A stretch of 5,067 bases of DNA from Bacteroidales bacterium (lineage in GTDB: Bacteria > Bacteroidota > Bacteroidia > Bacteroidales > JAFGXI01): positions 1-5,067 of the forward strand of contig JALSQC010000270.1 in NCBI GenBank assembly GCA_026985625.1, given 5' to 3'. The notes under the pieces are model-generated. The model did no database searches. It was not told where the DNA came from and saw only the letters and a list, made by a program, of their open reading frames with translations. Each line of letters begins with the position of its first letter. Position 1 is the first letter of the stretch. Made by a program: the position numbers and the translations under genes. This document shows positions 1 through 5,067 of the stretch, piece after piece.

Positions 1-1818
1 GTTTGTTGTATATTTATAATATCTGTAATCGAAATCGGTTTTTAAATATTGGGCAAATCTATTATTAAAAATTTCGTAATAATTGTCTTGTGTAAGTTGA
101 CGGTTTGTTAGTTTGCTGTATTCTGCTAATATATTTCCTGCTGATTCGATATCGTATTTAAAGTATATGTAATTTTGTGTTTTGTTTATTTTTTGATTTG
201 AGAAGATAAAGCTATAGCTTGTTACCGGAATAAGATGGTCGGTATAACTCTCGCGTATATATGGGTTTGAGAATGATTTTAAGAAATCTAAACTCATAGC
301 TTTAATTTTTGCCGAACTTACCGATATAGGTGTAAATATATGATGTATGTTTTTTGATGTTTTCCATAAATATCCGTAAGACATATCGGTAACTATACGT
401 GTGTAGTCGGGGCGTAATTGATAATTATAAATTGTGTTTATTATAGTTTTTGGGTGATATTTTTTTACGAATTTTTTTGATATAAAAGGGAAAAAAAATC
501 TTGGTATTGTTATGCTTGTGTTTCCTTGATACTCTTGTGTGTTAAATGGTAAATATTTTACTAAATTATCGTTATAATTTTTATTTATAATAGTTTGTGT
601 TTCTATTGCTGTTTTAAATCTAATGTTTATTATTTCGGCTCCGTTAAAAATGCTTTTGTTTGTGTATGATATGTTTCCTGCCGCACCTAAGTTTCCCGAC
701 GAGTTTGTTCCTTCGACTTCGATAACATACGATTGTTTTTTTGATGGACTTAAATTTATTTCGCAATTTAGCAATGGTTTATTTATATTATCCAAAGTAT
801 AAAAGTTTATGTTTATAAATTTAAATAATTGTAAGTTTTGTATGTTGTTATATGTTTCGGTTGTTGCGTTGTAGTTATATGTTGAGTCTTTTTCGATATT
901 TAAAAGAGGATAAATAACTTTGTAGTTAAATTTATATTTTTTTAGTTTTATAAAATAAATATTGTTATAAATAAAAGTGTCGAGGTTGTTTAAATATACT
1001 GTATCTTTTTTAATTATTTTGTTTAAATCGTAATTTATATTAACGTATATGTTTTTAATTTTATAAACTTTATGATTTTCGGTTATAATTTTGTTATTAT
1101 AGTTTTTGCGTTGTATTTTTTTTATGCCTATTGTTACGTTTATGGTTTTTTTCGATTTTGAACTGTCTGCATCAAAGTAAATATATTCTTTTGAAAAATT
1201 ATAATATCCATGGTTTTTAAGTAATATTGTTAGACGGTTTCTTTCGTCGGTAAAATTATCGATATCATAATTTTTGTTTAGTTTAATTTTACAATTAATA
1301 TCATCGGCAATAACAATCTTATTTATTTTTGAATCTTCGATTTTGTATGCTATTTTGTTTATTTTATATGCTTTATTTGAATTTATTTTATAATAAACAT
1401 TAATTTTTTTATTTTTTTGTTTAATCGAGTCCTTAATTGTTGCATCAAAATAGCCTTTGTTTTGTAAATATTGTTTTATTTGTTTAATAGATTTTTTTGT
1501 TAAATATTCGTCGTATATTACAGGAGGTTCGCCTAGAATGTTTTCTAATTTTTTTCGCAATTTTTTATCTTTTTCGGTATGTAACAAGTTGTAATTGTAT
1601 AAATGGAATTTGTAAAAACCTAATATCTTGCTATTAGGTTTTTGTGTTATATAATTTGTTATTTCTGATATGTTTAAATCTTTATTATTTGATATTATAT
1701 GAGTTTTATTTAATAAAAACTTGTCTTTAGGGACAAATTTTGTAGATTTACAAGAGTAAAATAACAATACTGAAGCTGTTACTGCGGTTATAATATTTTG
1801 TATATTTGTGTGTTTCAA
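1..1818 (-). CDS. tamL: TamL: TamA/BamA-like outer-membrane assembly lipoprotein (C-terminus beyond window)
   Basis: The minus-strand frame is open for 606 codons from a TTG at 1818-1816 to the window edge, without a stop. Residues 1-23 look like a lipoprotein signal (KH, a hydrophobic stretch, then FYSC with C23). Residues 54-76 carry a Q-KPN-LGF-L-YN pattern and residues 95-129 an LGEPPVIYD / NKGYFDA pattern, which I recall as typical of Bacteroidota TamL. POTRA-like ends follow near 121-160 (GYFDA) and 204-232 (GYYNF). From about 360 an Omp85 barrel begins, with alternating strands and a GxNSSGNLGAAGNISY-type first strand. The family is usually about 750-850 aa, so roughly 150-250 barrel residues are missing. 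TamL sits in the outer membrane and is thought to work with TamB in outer-membrane protein or lipid assembly; tamB may lie just off the left edge (inference). I found no in-frame ATG upstream, so TTG is the best start. The alternative name is BamA-like surface antigen. Confidence 0.88.
   Translation of the reverse strand, partial: MKHTNIQNIITAVTASVLLFYSCKSTKFVPKDKFLLNKTHIISNNKDLNISEITNYITQKPNSKILGFYKFHLYNYNLLHTEKDKKLRKKLENILGEPPVIYDEYLTKKSIKQIKQYLQNKGYFDATIKDSIKQKNKKINVYYKINSNKAYKINKIAYKIEDSKINKIVIADDINCKIKLNKNYDIDNFTDERNRLTILLKNHGYYNFSKEYIYFDADSSKSKKTINVTIGIKKIQRKNYNNKIITENHKVYKIKNIYVNINYDLNKIIKKDTVYLNNLDTFIYNNIYFIKLKKYKFNYKVIYPLLNIEKDSTYNYNATTETYNNIQNLQLFKFININFYTLDNINKPLLNCEINLSPSKKQSYVIEVEGTNSSGNLGAAGNISYTNKSIFNGAEIINIRFKTAIETQTIINKNYNDNLVKYLPFNTQEYQGNTSITIPRFFFPFISKKFVKKYHPKTIINTIYNYQLRPDYTRIVTDMSYGYLWKTSKNIHHIFTPISVSSAKIKAMSLDFLKSFSNPYIRESYTDHLIPVTSYSFIFSNQKINKTQNYIYFKYDIESAGNILAEYSKLTNRQLTQDNYYEIFNNRFAQYLKTDFDYRYYKYTTN
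1614..1643. repeat. Perfect 12-bp inverted repeat, terminator-like, inside tamL
   Basis: Arms AAAAACCTAATA (1614-1625) and TATTAGGTTTTT (1632-1643) are exact reverse complements around a 6-nt loop. Because the arms begin with five A and end with five T, the element has the shape of an intrinsic terminator in both directions. The stem holds only two G:C pairs, so it would be weak. It lies about 175-205 nt into tamL, over codons for the KPNSKILGF segment that I regard as conserved in the family. It could be coincidental, or it could act as an attenuation or RNA-folding element in the tamL message. Confidence 0.55.
1750..1818 (-). other. Lipoprotein signal peptide of TamL
   Basis: The first 23 codons of the TTG-started frame encode a short basic n-region (K2, H3), a hydrophobic stretch from about I9 to Y21, and a lipobox-like FYSC ending in C23. 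The serine at -1 fits signal peptidase II; F and Y at -3 and -2 are looser than the LxGC consensus but acceptable in this phylum. Lys follows the cysteine, and there is no acidic run of the kind that marks surface-exposed lipoproteins in Bacteroidota, so the lipid anchor probably faces the periplasm. This peptide is the main reason for choosing the TTG start. Confidence 0.7.
1801..1808 (+). promoter_or_regulatory. Candidate -7 element for the RNA methyltransferase gene
   Basis: TATATTTG matches the Bacteroidota -7 consensus TAnnTTTG exactly. It lies 26 bp before the ATG at 1835, which would give a leader of about 20 nt. No good TTTG/TTG -33 element is present at the expected spacing (around 1778-1782 reads CTGTTACTG), so the call rests on the -7 box alone. 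It falls within the signal-peptide codons of the divergent tamL gene. Confidence 0.4.
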
Positions 1819-1834
1819 TAAATAAATATTAAAA

Positions 1835-2584
1835 ATGATTAGTAAAAATAAAGTAAAATTTTTAAATTCATTAAAATTAAAAAAAAATAGAGATATAAAT
1901 AATTTATTTATAATCGAAGGTACAAAGATATATTTTGAATTAGTTAAACAAAAAAAATATAAATTAATTGAGACTTTTTGTACAAAAGATTGGTTAAGTA
2001 AAAATAAAATAAATTACGAATATACTTTAGTAAGTAATAGCGAATATAAAAAAATAAGTAATCAAAAAAATCCCGAAGGTATTATGTCGGTTGTAGAAAA
2101 ACCGATTTTAAAAATAAATAATAACAAAATATTAAATAGTTTTTCTATTGTTTTAGACGGCATACAAGACCCCGGAAATTTAGGAACAATTATACGAACT
2201 GCCGATTGGTTTGGCGTTGAAAATATTTTTTGTTCAAGAATAAGTGTAGATGTTTATAATCCTAAGGTAGTTCAAGCCACAAAAGGAGCAATTTTTAGAG
2301 TAAATGTTTTTTATGTAGATTTATTAGAATTTCTTAACGAATTTAATAATAAAATAGAATTTTATGCGGCTTTTCTTAAAGGTGATAACATTTACAAAAC
2401 AAAATTTAAAAAAAGCGGAATGTTAATTTTGGGTAACGAGGGTAATGGAATATCTGATAAAATATTACAGTTTAATATAAAAAAAATAAAAATACCTAAT
2501 TTTTCTAAAAAAATAAATAAAACCGAATCGCTTAATATATCGGTATCATCAGCTATTTTTTTATCCGAAATTTTAAAAAGTTAA
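1835..2584 (+). CDS. TrmH/SpoU-family RNA 2'-O-methyltransferase
   Basis: This complete 249-residue protein has the two-part layout of the SpoU family. Residues 1-90 form the L30e-like RNA-binding domain, with FIIEGTKIYFELV at 25-37 and NPEGIMSVVEKP at 79-90. Residues 103-249 form the trefoil-knotted SPOUT catalytic domain. All three motifs are visible: motif 1 LDGIQDPGNLGTIIRTAD at 107-124 (N115, R121), motif 2 LILGNEGNGIS at 197-207 (E202), and motif 3 ESLNISVSSAI at 231-241 (S232, N234). Such enzymes use S-adenosylmethionine to methylate a ribose 2'-OH in tRNA or rRNA in the cytoplasm. The substrate cannot be told from sequence, so I give no gene symbol. The segment between IP (220-221) and ESLN is nine residues, longer than in the classic IPM-G--ESLN form. 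The ATG follows an A-rich leader with no Shine-Dalgarno. Many A-runs reflect AT pressure. Confidence 0.93.
   Translation: MISKNKVKFLNSLKLKKNRDINNLFIIEGTKIYFELVKQKKYKLIETFCTKDWLSKNKINYEYTLVSNSEYKKISNQKNPEGIMSVVEKPILKINNNKILNSFSIVLDGIQDPGNLGTIIRTADWFGVENIFCSRISVDVYNPKVVQATKGAIFRVNVFYVDLLEFLNEFNNKIEFYAAFLKGDNIYKTKFKKSGMLILGNEGNGISDKILQFNIKKIKIPNFSKKINKTESLNISVSSAIFLSEILKS
1923..1952 (-). promoter_or_regulatory. Candidate promoter for tamL, inside the methyltransferase gene
   Basis: Read on the minus strand, TTTG (1952-1949) is followed after 18 nt by TATCTTTG (1930-1923), matching the Bacteroidota -33/-7 consensus TTTG-N~19-TAnnTTTG. Transcription would start near 1917 and give a leader of about 100 nt before the TTG at 1818. 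The promoter lies over codons 30-40 of the divergent methyltransferase gene. In such AT-rich DNA a chance match is possible, but having both boxes at suitable spacing is better support than any other site seen in the region. Confidence 0.4.
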
Positions 2585-2615
2585 AAAAAAATAGTATATT
2601 TATATAATTTTTTTT
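2583..2615. terminator. Possible weak A/T hairpin terminator after the methyltransferase gene
   Basis: A run of nine A (2583-2591) overlaps the methyltransferase stop codon and is followed, after a short AT-rich loop, by eight T (2608-2615). A2584-T2592 can pair with A2607-T2615 to give a 9-bp stem made only of A:T pairs. The T-run would provide the U-tract. With no G:C pairs this would be a poor terminator, and the symmetry may only reflect base composition. Confidence 0.22.
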
Positions 2616-2671
2616 GAAATTTGTTATAATTTTATAAAGTTATTATGGATTTATAATATAAACATTCTTAT
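2585..2671 (+). promoter_or_regulatory. AT-rich spacer probably holding the promoter of the kinase/phosphoprotein operon
   Basis: This 87-bp gap is the largest in the window and separates two unrelated functions, so the downstream operon probably has its own promoter here. Near-matches to the -7 box TAnnTTTG occur at 2595-2602 (TATATTTA), 2605-2612 (TAATTTTT) and 2627-2634 (TAATTTTA), but none has a convincing TTTG element 18-20 nt upstream. No Shine-Dalgarno precedes the ATG at 2672. I see no RNA structure or operator. Confidence 0.25.
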
Positions 2672-3781
2672 ATGGATAGCAAGCTAAAATATTCTGTATC
2701 ATTATTTAAAGCAATGTTAAAAGACAATCTTGGTTATATTTACCGGGGCAGATTTACACGAGACATTAGCGATAATATTCTTTCTTTAACCGAAAACAAT
2801 CTTTCTAACCAAGAAGATTCGTCAAAAATGAAAAAACGGGTATATCTTATTTTGGTAGAAGGATTGCAAAATATTACACGACATCAAGATGATACCGATA
2901 ATGATTCGCCATATACTTATGGTATGTTTGTTATACAAAAAACAGATGATAAATATTATATTACTACAGGAAATTTAATTTATAAACAAAACATTAATCA
3001 CATAAAAGAACTTATTGATAAAATTAATTCGTTAGAAAAAGAAGAACTTAAGTTATATTATAAAAAAGTTTTAGAAGAAGGCACATTGTCTGAAAAAGGG
3101 GGAGCAGGTTTAGGATTAATTGATATGGCTAAAAAATCGGGGAATAAATTATCTTACGCTTTTAAAGATATAGACGATAAATACTCCTATTTTTATTTGC
3201 ATACAATACCATCGTTAAAAGACGAAAATGTTGATCCTCAAGACGATAAATCATTAAATAACATAGTTGAAATACATAAAGTTCTTAACGAACAAGATAT
3301 TTTAATGATTTTTAACGGACATTTTAATCAAGAGAGTTTTATGCATCTTTTAGCATCGGTTGAAGGTCAATTGCACGGAAGCGCAAAAGATAAAAAACGA
3401 ATGTATTATATTATTGTTGAGATGCTACAGAATATAGTTAAACATGGCTATTCCCCCGATGATACAGGTCTTGGCAACCAAGGAATATTTTTTATTAGCG
3501 AGAGTAAAGGCGAGTATAGAGTTGCTACAGGAAATTACATAAAAAATGACGATATAGAGCAATTTAAAAATAAATTAACCTACATAAACTCGATACCAAA
3601 AAACGAATTAGATAAAAAATATGGCGAAAATATATTTGACTTTGAAATAGATGATAATAAAAAATCAGGCTTGGGAATTATTGACTTAAGATTAAAAAGC
3701 GGACAAAAATTACAATTTTATTTTGATAAAATAAATGACGATTTTTCGTTTATAACTTTACAAGTTATTATGAAAATTTAA
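2672..3781 (+). CDS. siaB: Tandem-domain SiaB-family (DUF6272) protein kinase
   Basis: This soluble 369-residue protein has no signal peptide or membrane segment and is built of two related halves. Half 1 (about 11-180) has YRGRFTRDISDNILSL at 24-39, an N-box LVEGLQNITRHQD at 61-73 (E63, N67, H71), TTGN at 98-101 and GGAGLGLIDMAKKSG at 143-157. Half 2 (about 198-369) has NGHF at 215-218, N-box IVEMLQNIVKHGY at 248-260 (E250, N254, H258), ATGN at 285-288 and SGLGIIDLRLKSG at 332-344. These are GHKL-type ATP-binding features of the SiaB/DUF6272 family, which in Pseudomonas phosphorylates SiaC. As I recall, a single-module member is about 180 aa, so this one is doubled. The SiaC-like gene follows after 1 bp, which supports a kinase-substrate pair and coupled translation. 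The lowered similarity in half 2 (KKSGLG instead of GGAGLG) may mean one half is regulatory. Family assignment is firm; kinase activity is inferred. Confidence 0.87.
   Translation: MDSKLKYSVSLFKAMLKDNLGYIYRGRFTRDISDNILSLTENNLSNQEDSSKMKKRVYLILVEGLQNITRHQDDTDNDSPYTYGMFVIQKTDDKYYITTGNLIYKQNINHIKELIDKINSLEKEELKLYYKKVLEEGTLSEKGGAGLGLIDMAKKSGNKLSYAFKDIDDKYSYFYLHTIPSLKDENVDPQDDKSLNNIVEIHKVLNEQDILMIFNGHFNQESFMHLLASVEGQLHGSAKDKKRMYYIIVEMLQNIVKHGYSPDDTGLGNQGIFFISESKGEYRVATGNYIKNDDIEQFKNKLTYINSIPKNELDKKYGENIFDFEIDDNKKSGLGIIDLRLKSGQKLQFYFDKINDDFSFITLQVIMKI
2828..3760 (+). repeat. Protein-level tandem duplication within the SiaB-like gene
   Basis: Residues 53-176 (2828-3199) align without gaps to residues 240-363 (3389-3760) at a constant offset of 187. 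My hand count gives about 45 identities in 123 positions. Fixed pairs include E63/E250, N67/N254, H71/H258, G100/G287, G146/G333, D151/D338 and S156-G157/S343-G344. Upstream of this block the copies differ by a 3-residue gap (GRF at 26-28 against GHF at 216-218). The DNA of the copies is no longer visibly repeated, so the duplication is old. Confidence 0.85.
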
Positions 3782-3782
3782 T

Positions 3783-4157
3783 ATGGAAACATTAATTTTA
3801 GAAAAAACTAAAGATACCCCAAAAGTTATTTTAGACTCGCATAATAATATTTTTTTATTTGAATATAAATCGTTGCCAGAAGATGCTATGTCGTTTTATA
3901 AACCAATACTTAATTGGATAGAACTATACAGCGAATCGCCAAACAAAAAAACTGTTTTTGAGTTTAAATTAGAATATTTTAATACATCTACAACAAAACA
4001 ATTTGCAAAATTGTTTTTAATTTTAGAAAAATTAGTTCCCGAATATGACGTTACTATAAAATGGTATTACGATAAAAACGATTTAGATATGAAACTTGCA
4101 GGCGAAAGGTTTAACAAACTTTTAAAATTAAATTTTGAGTTTGTAGAGTTAAATTAA
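3783..4157 (+). CDS. siaC: SiaC-family (DUF1987) regulatory phosphoprotein
   Basis: This 124-residue cytoplasmic protein matches the family over its whole length: TKDTPKVILD at 9-18, LPEDAMSFYKPILNWIELY at 31-49, FKLEYFNTSTTK at 61-72, VTIKWYYDKNDLDMKLAGE at 90-108 and the C-terminal LNFEFVEL at 116-123. In Pseudomonas aeruginosa, SiaC is phosphorylated by SiaB on a Thr numbered 68 and dephosphorylated by SiaA, and the unphosphorylated form activates the diguanylate cyclase SiaD. Here T68 lies in NTSTT, apparently the same site, with S69, T70 and T71 beside it. The ATG is 1 bp after the stop of the kinase gene, with no Shine-Dalgarno, so translation is probably coupled. No diguanylate cyclase is present in the window, so the downstream partner is unknown. 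The fold resembles the STAS-like anti-sigma antagonist proteins of partner switches. Confidence 0.9.
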   Translation: METLILEKTKDTPKVILDSHNNIFLFEYKSLPEDAMSFYKPILNWIELYSESPNKKTVFEFKLEYFNTSTTKQFAKLFLILEKLVPEYDVTIKWYYDKNDLDMKLAGERFNKLLKLNFEFVELN

Positions 4158-4159
4158 TT

Positions 4160-5067
4160 TTATACTTTTATTTTAAATCCTATAAGCATAACGTCGTCGA
4201 TTTGTTTTTTATCGCCTTTCCAATTATTAAACTCTATATCGTAAATAGCATATTGCTCATTAAAATCTTTATTATAATTATTTAATATCATTTGTCTAAA
4301 ACGCTTAATTAAAAACTTTTTATTGTGTTCGCCTCCAAATTGGTCTTGAAAACCGTCGGAAAACATATAAACATTTACATCTTTTGTTAATTTTATTTTT
4401 TTGCTTACATATTTAACATTATCAGAATTTGAGAATATGCCTCCTATAGAAAAAACGCTTCCTTCGAAAAATATTTTTTCGCTATTATTAAAAACATAAA
4501 TCATTTGATTTGCCGTTGCAAGCTCAAGTTCTTTTGTAGTCTCGTTGTAACACACGATACTTAAATCCATTCCGTCGCTTTGCGAATCTATATTATGATG
4601 TTCTTGATTTAATGTTGTAATAATTTTATCGTTTAATTTGTATAATATATCTTCTAAACTATTAGTTTTTTCTAATATTATAACATCGTTTAATAACATT
4701 TGCCCTATAATACTCATAAAAGCACCCGGAACACTATGCCCTGTAGAATCTGCGGTTACAATATATTTTTTATTATTTGTTTTGTAAAACCAGTAAAAAT
4801 CGCCCGATATAACATCGCGAGGCTTATATAAAATAAAATTCTCGTCAAAAAATTTGTCTAAATCTTCCTTTTTTGGAAGAATAGAGTCTTGAATTTTTTT
4901 TGCATAATTTATACTGTAATTTATTAATTCGTTTTGTTTTTTTATTTTTTGTTCTGCCGATTTAAGTTGCGATATATCGCTATCGATAGCAACAACATAA
5001 ATAATATTATTTTTATTATCTAAAATTGGGGTTAGTGTGGTTTGAGTCCATATTTTTTCTCCGTTTT
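4160..5067 (-). CDS. PAS-linked SpoIIE/PP2C-type protein phosphatase (N-terminus beyond window), SiaA-like
   Basis: The minus-strand frame is open from the window edge to the TAA at 4162-4160, giving 301 visible residues. Residues 1-38 are the end of a PAS/PAC sensor domain (GEKIWTQ, then ILDNKNNIIYVVAIDSDIS). Residues 36-64 form a probable coiled-coil linker (AEQKIKKQNELINYS) leading to KIQDSILP. The rest is a complete SpoIIE-type phosphatase: RDVISGDFYW with D89, ADSTGHSVPGAFMS with D106, DGMD at 164-167, SDGFQDQFGG with D237, and QIDDV with D290/D291. These acidic residues would bind the Mn/Mg pair. The family usually reads DCTGHGVPGAFMS, so Ser replaces both Cys107 and Gly111. Its likely substrate is the phosphorylated SiaC-like protein of the converging operon, with the PAS domain sensing the signal. 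An ATG at 4717 lies inside the catalytic motif and is not the true start. The stop is 2 bp from that of the SiaC gene. Confidence 0.9.
   Translation of the reverse strand, partial: NGEKIWTQTTLTPILDNKNNIIYVVAIDSDISQLKSAEQKIKKQNELINYSINYAKKIQDSILPKKEDLDKFFDENFILYKPRDVISGDFYWFYKTNNKKYIVTADSTGHSVPGAFMSIIGQMLLNDVIILEKTNSLEDILYKLNDKIITTLNQEHHNIDSQSDGMDLSIVCYNETTKELELATANQMIYVFNNSEKIFFEGSVFSIGGIFSNSDNVKYVSKKIKLTKDVNVYMFSDGFQDQFGGEHNKKFLIKRFRQMILNNYNKDFNEQYAIYDIEFNNWKGDKKQIDDVMLIGFKIKV

Noticed and set aside
1839..1871. A 10-codon minus-strand frame (MNLKILLYFY) in the proposed tamL leader, possibly a leader peptide
   Set aside because: It has no ribosome-binding site, no regulatory residue run and no paired stem structures. 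Short frames like this are expected by chance, and it overlaps the methyltransferase gene.
2625..2630. TATAAT, resembling a sigma-70 -10 box, before the kinase operon
   Set aside because: Bacteroidota primary sigma uses TAnnTTTG. The nearby TTGAAA is only 5 bp upstream, which is the wrong spacing, and TATAAT is common by chance in such AT-rich DNA.
4160..4717. A 185-residue minus-strand reading frame starting at the ATG at 4717
   Set aside because: The frame stays open to the window edge, and the ATG is the Met of GAFMS inside the phosphatase active-site motif, so it is an internal codon of a longer gene.
4863..4880. Inverted repeat TCTTCC / GGAAGA around six T, inside the phosphatase gene
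   Set aside because: The stem is only 6 bp and lies in coding sequence for ILPKKED, a normal part of the linker. It is too short to claim a function.
1..5067. Mobile elements, CRISPR arrays, tRNA or rRNA genes
   Set aside because: I saw no transposase motifs, no regularly spaced direct repeats, no terminal inverted repeats and no GC-rich structured RNA. Coding sequence fills nearly the whole window.

Overview
The window looks like a chromosomal segment of a very AT-rich member of the Bacteroidota; by eye about a quarter of the bases are G or C. Three things support this. A TamA-like outer-membrane protein carries an N-terminal lipoprotein signal, the TamL form typical of this phylum. Shine-Dalgarno sequences are absent before the start codons, which sit in A-rich leaders. 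Candidate promoters fit the Bacteroidota TTTG-N18/20-TAnnTTTG pattern. I cannot place it below phylum; a Bacteroidales-like lineage is a guess. Coding density is very high: the four gaps between genes are 16, 87, 1 and 2 bp, so there is no empty stretch over 300 bp.

Left part (1-2584): two divergent housekeeping genes share a 16-bp gap. On the minus strand is tamL, cut by the window edge after 606 codons. It encodes a lipid-anchored, POTRA-containing Omp85 outer-membrane assembly protein and appears to start at TTG. On the plus strand is a complete SpoU/TrmH-family RNA 2'-O-methyltransferase. The gap is so short that the candidate promoter of each gene lies inside the coding region of the other. 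A perfect 12-bp inverted repeat shaped like an intrinsic terminator lies in the early coding region of tamL.

Right part (2672-5067): a protein-phosphorylation switch related to the SiaA/SiaB/SiaC module of Pseudomonas aeruginosa. A two-gene plus-strand operon encodes a SiaB-family (DUF6272) kinase-like protein and a SiaC-family (DUF1987) phosphoprotein, 1 bp apart. Converging on them, with 2 bp between stop codons, is a minus-strand gene for a PAS plus SpoIIE/PP2C-type phosphatase, cut at its N-terminus by the window edge. The likely logic is that the kinase phosphorylates the SiaC-like protein on a conserved Thr, the phosphatase reverses this in response to its sensor domain, and the phosphorylation state controls an unseen partner.

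The most unusual point is that the SiaB-family protein holds two tandem copies of the kinase fold. They are in register at an offset of 187 residues and both keep the Glu/Asn/His N-box. Also notable are the convergent layout of the switch, the absence of the diguanylate cyclase that accompanies it in Pseudomonas, and a strong tendency to use C-ending codons when the next codon begins with G.
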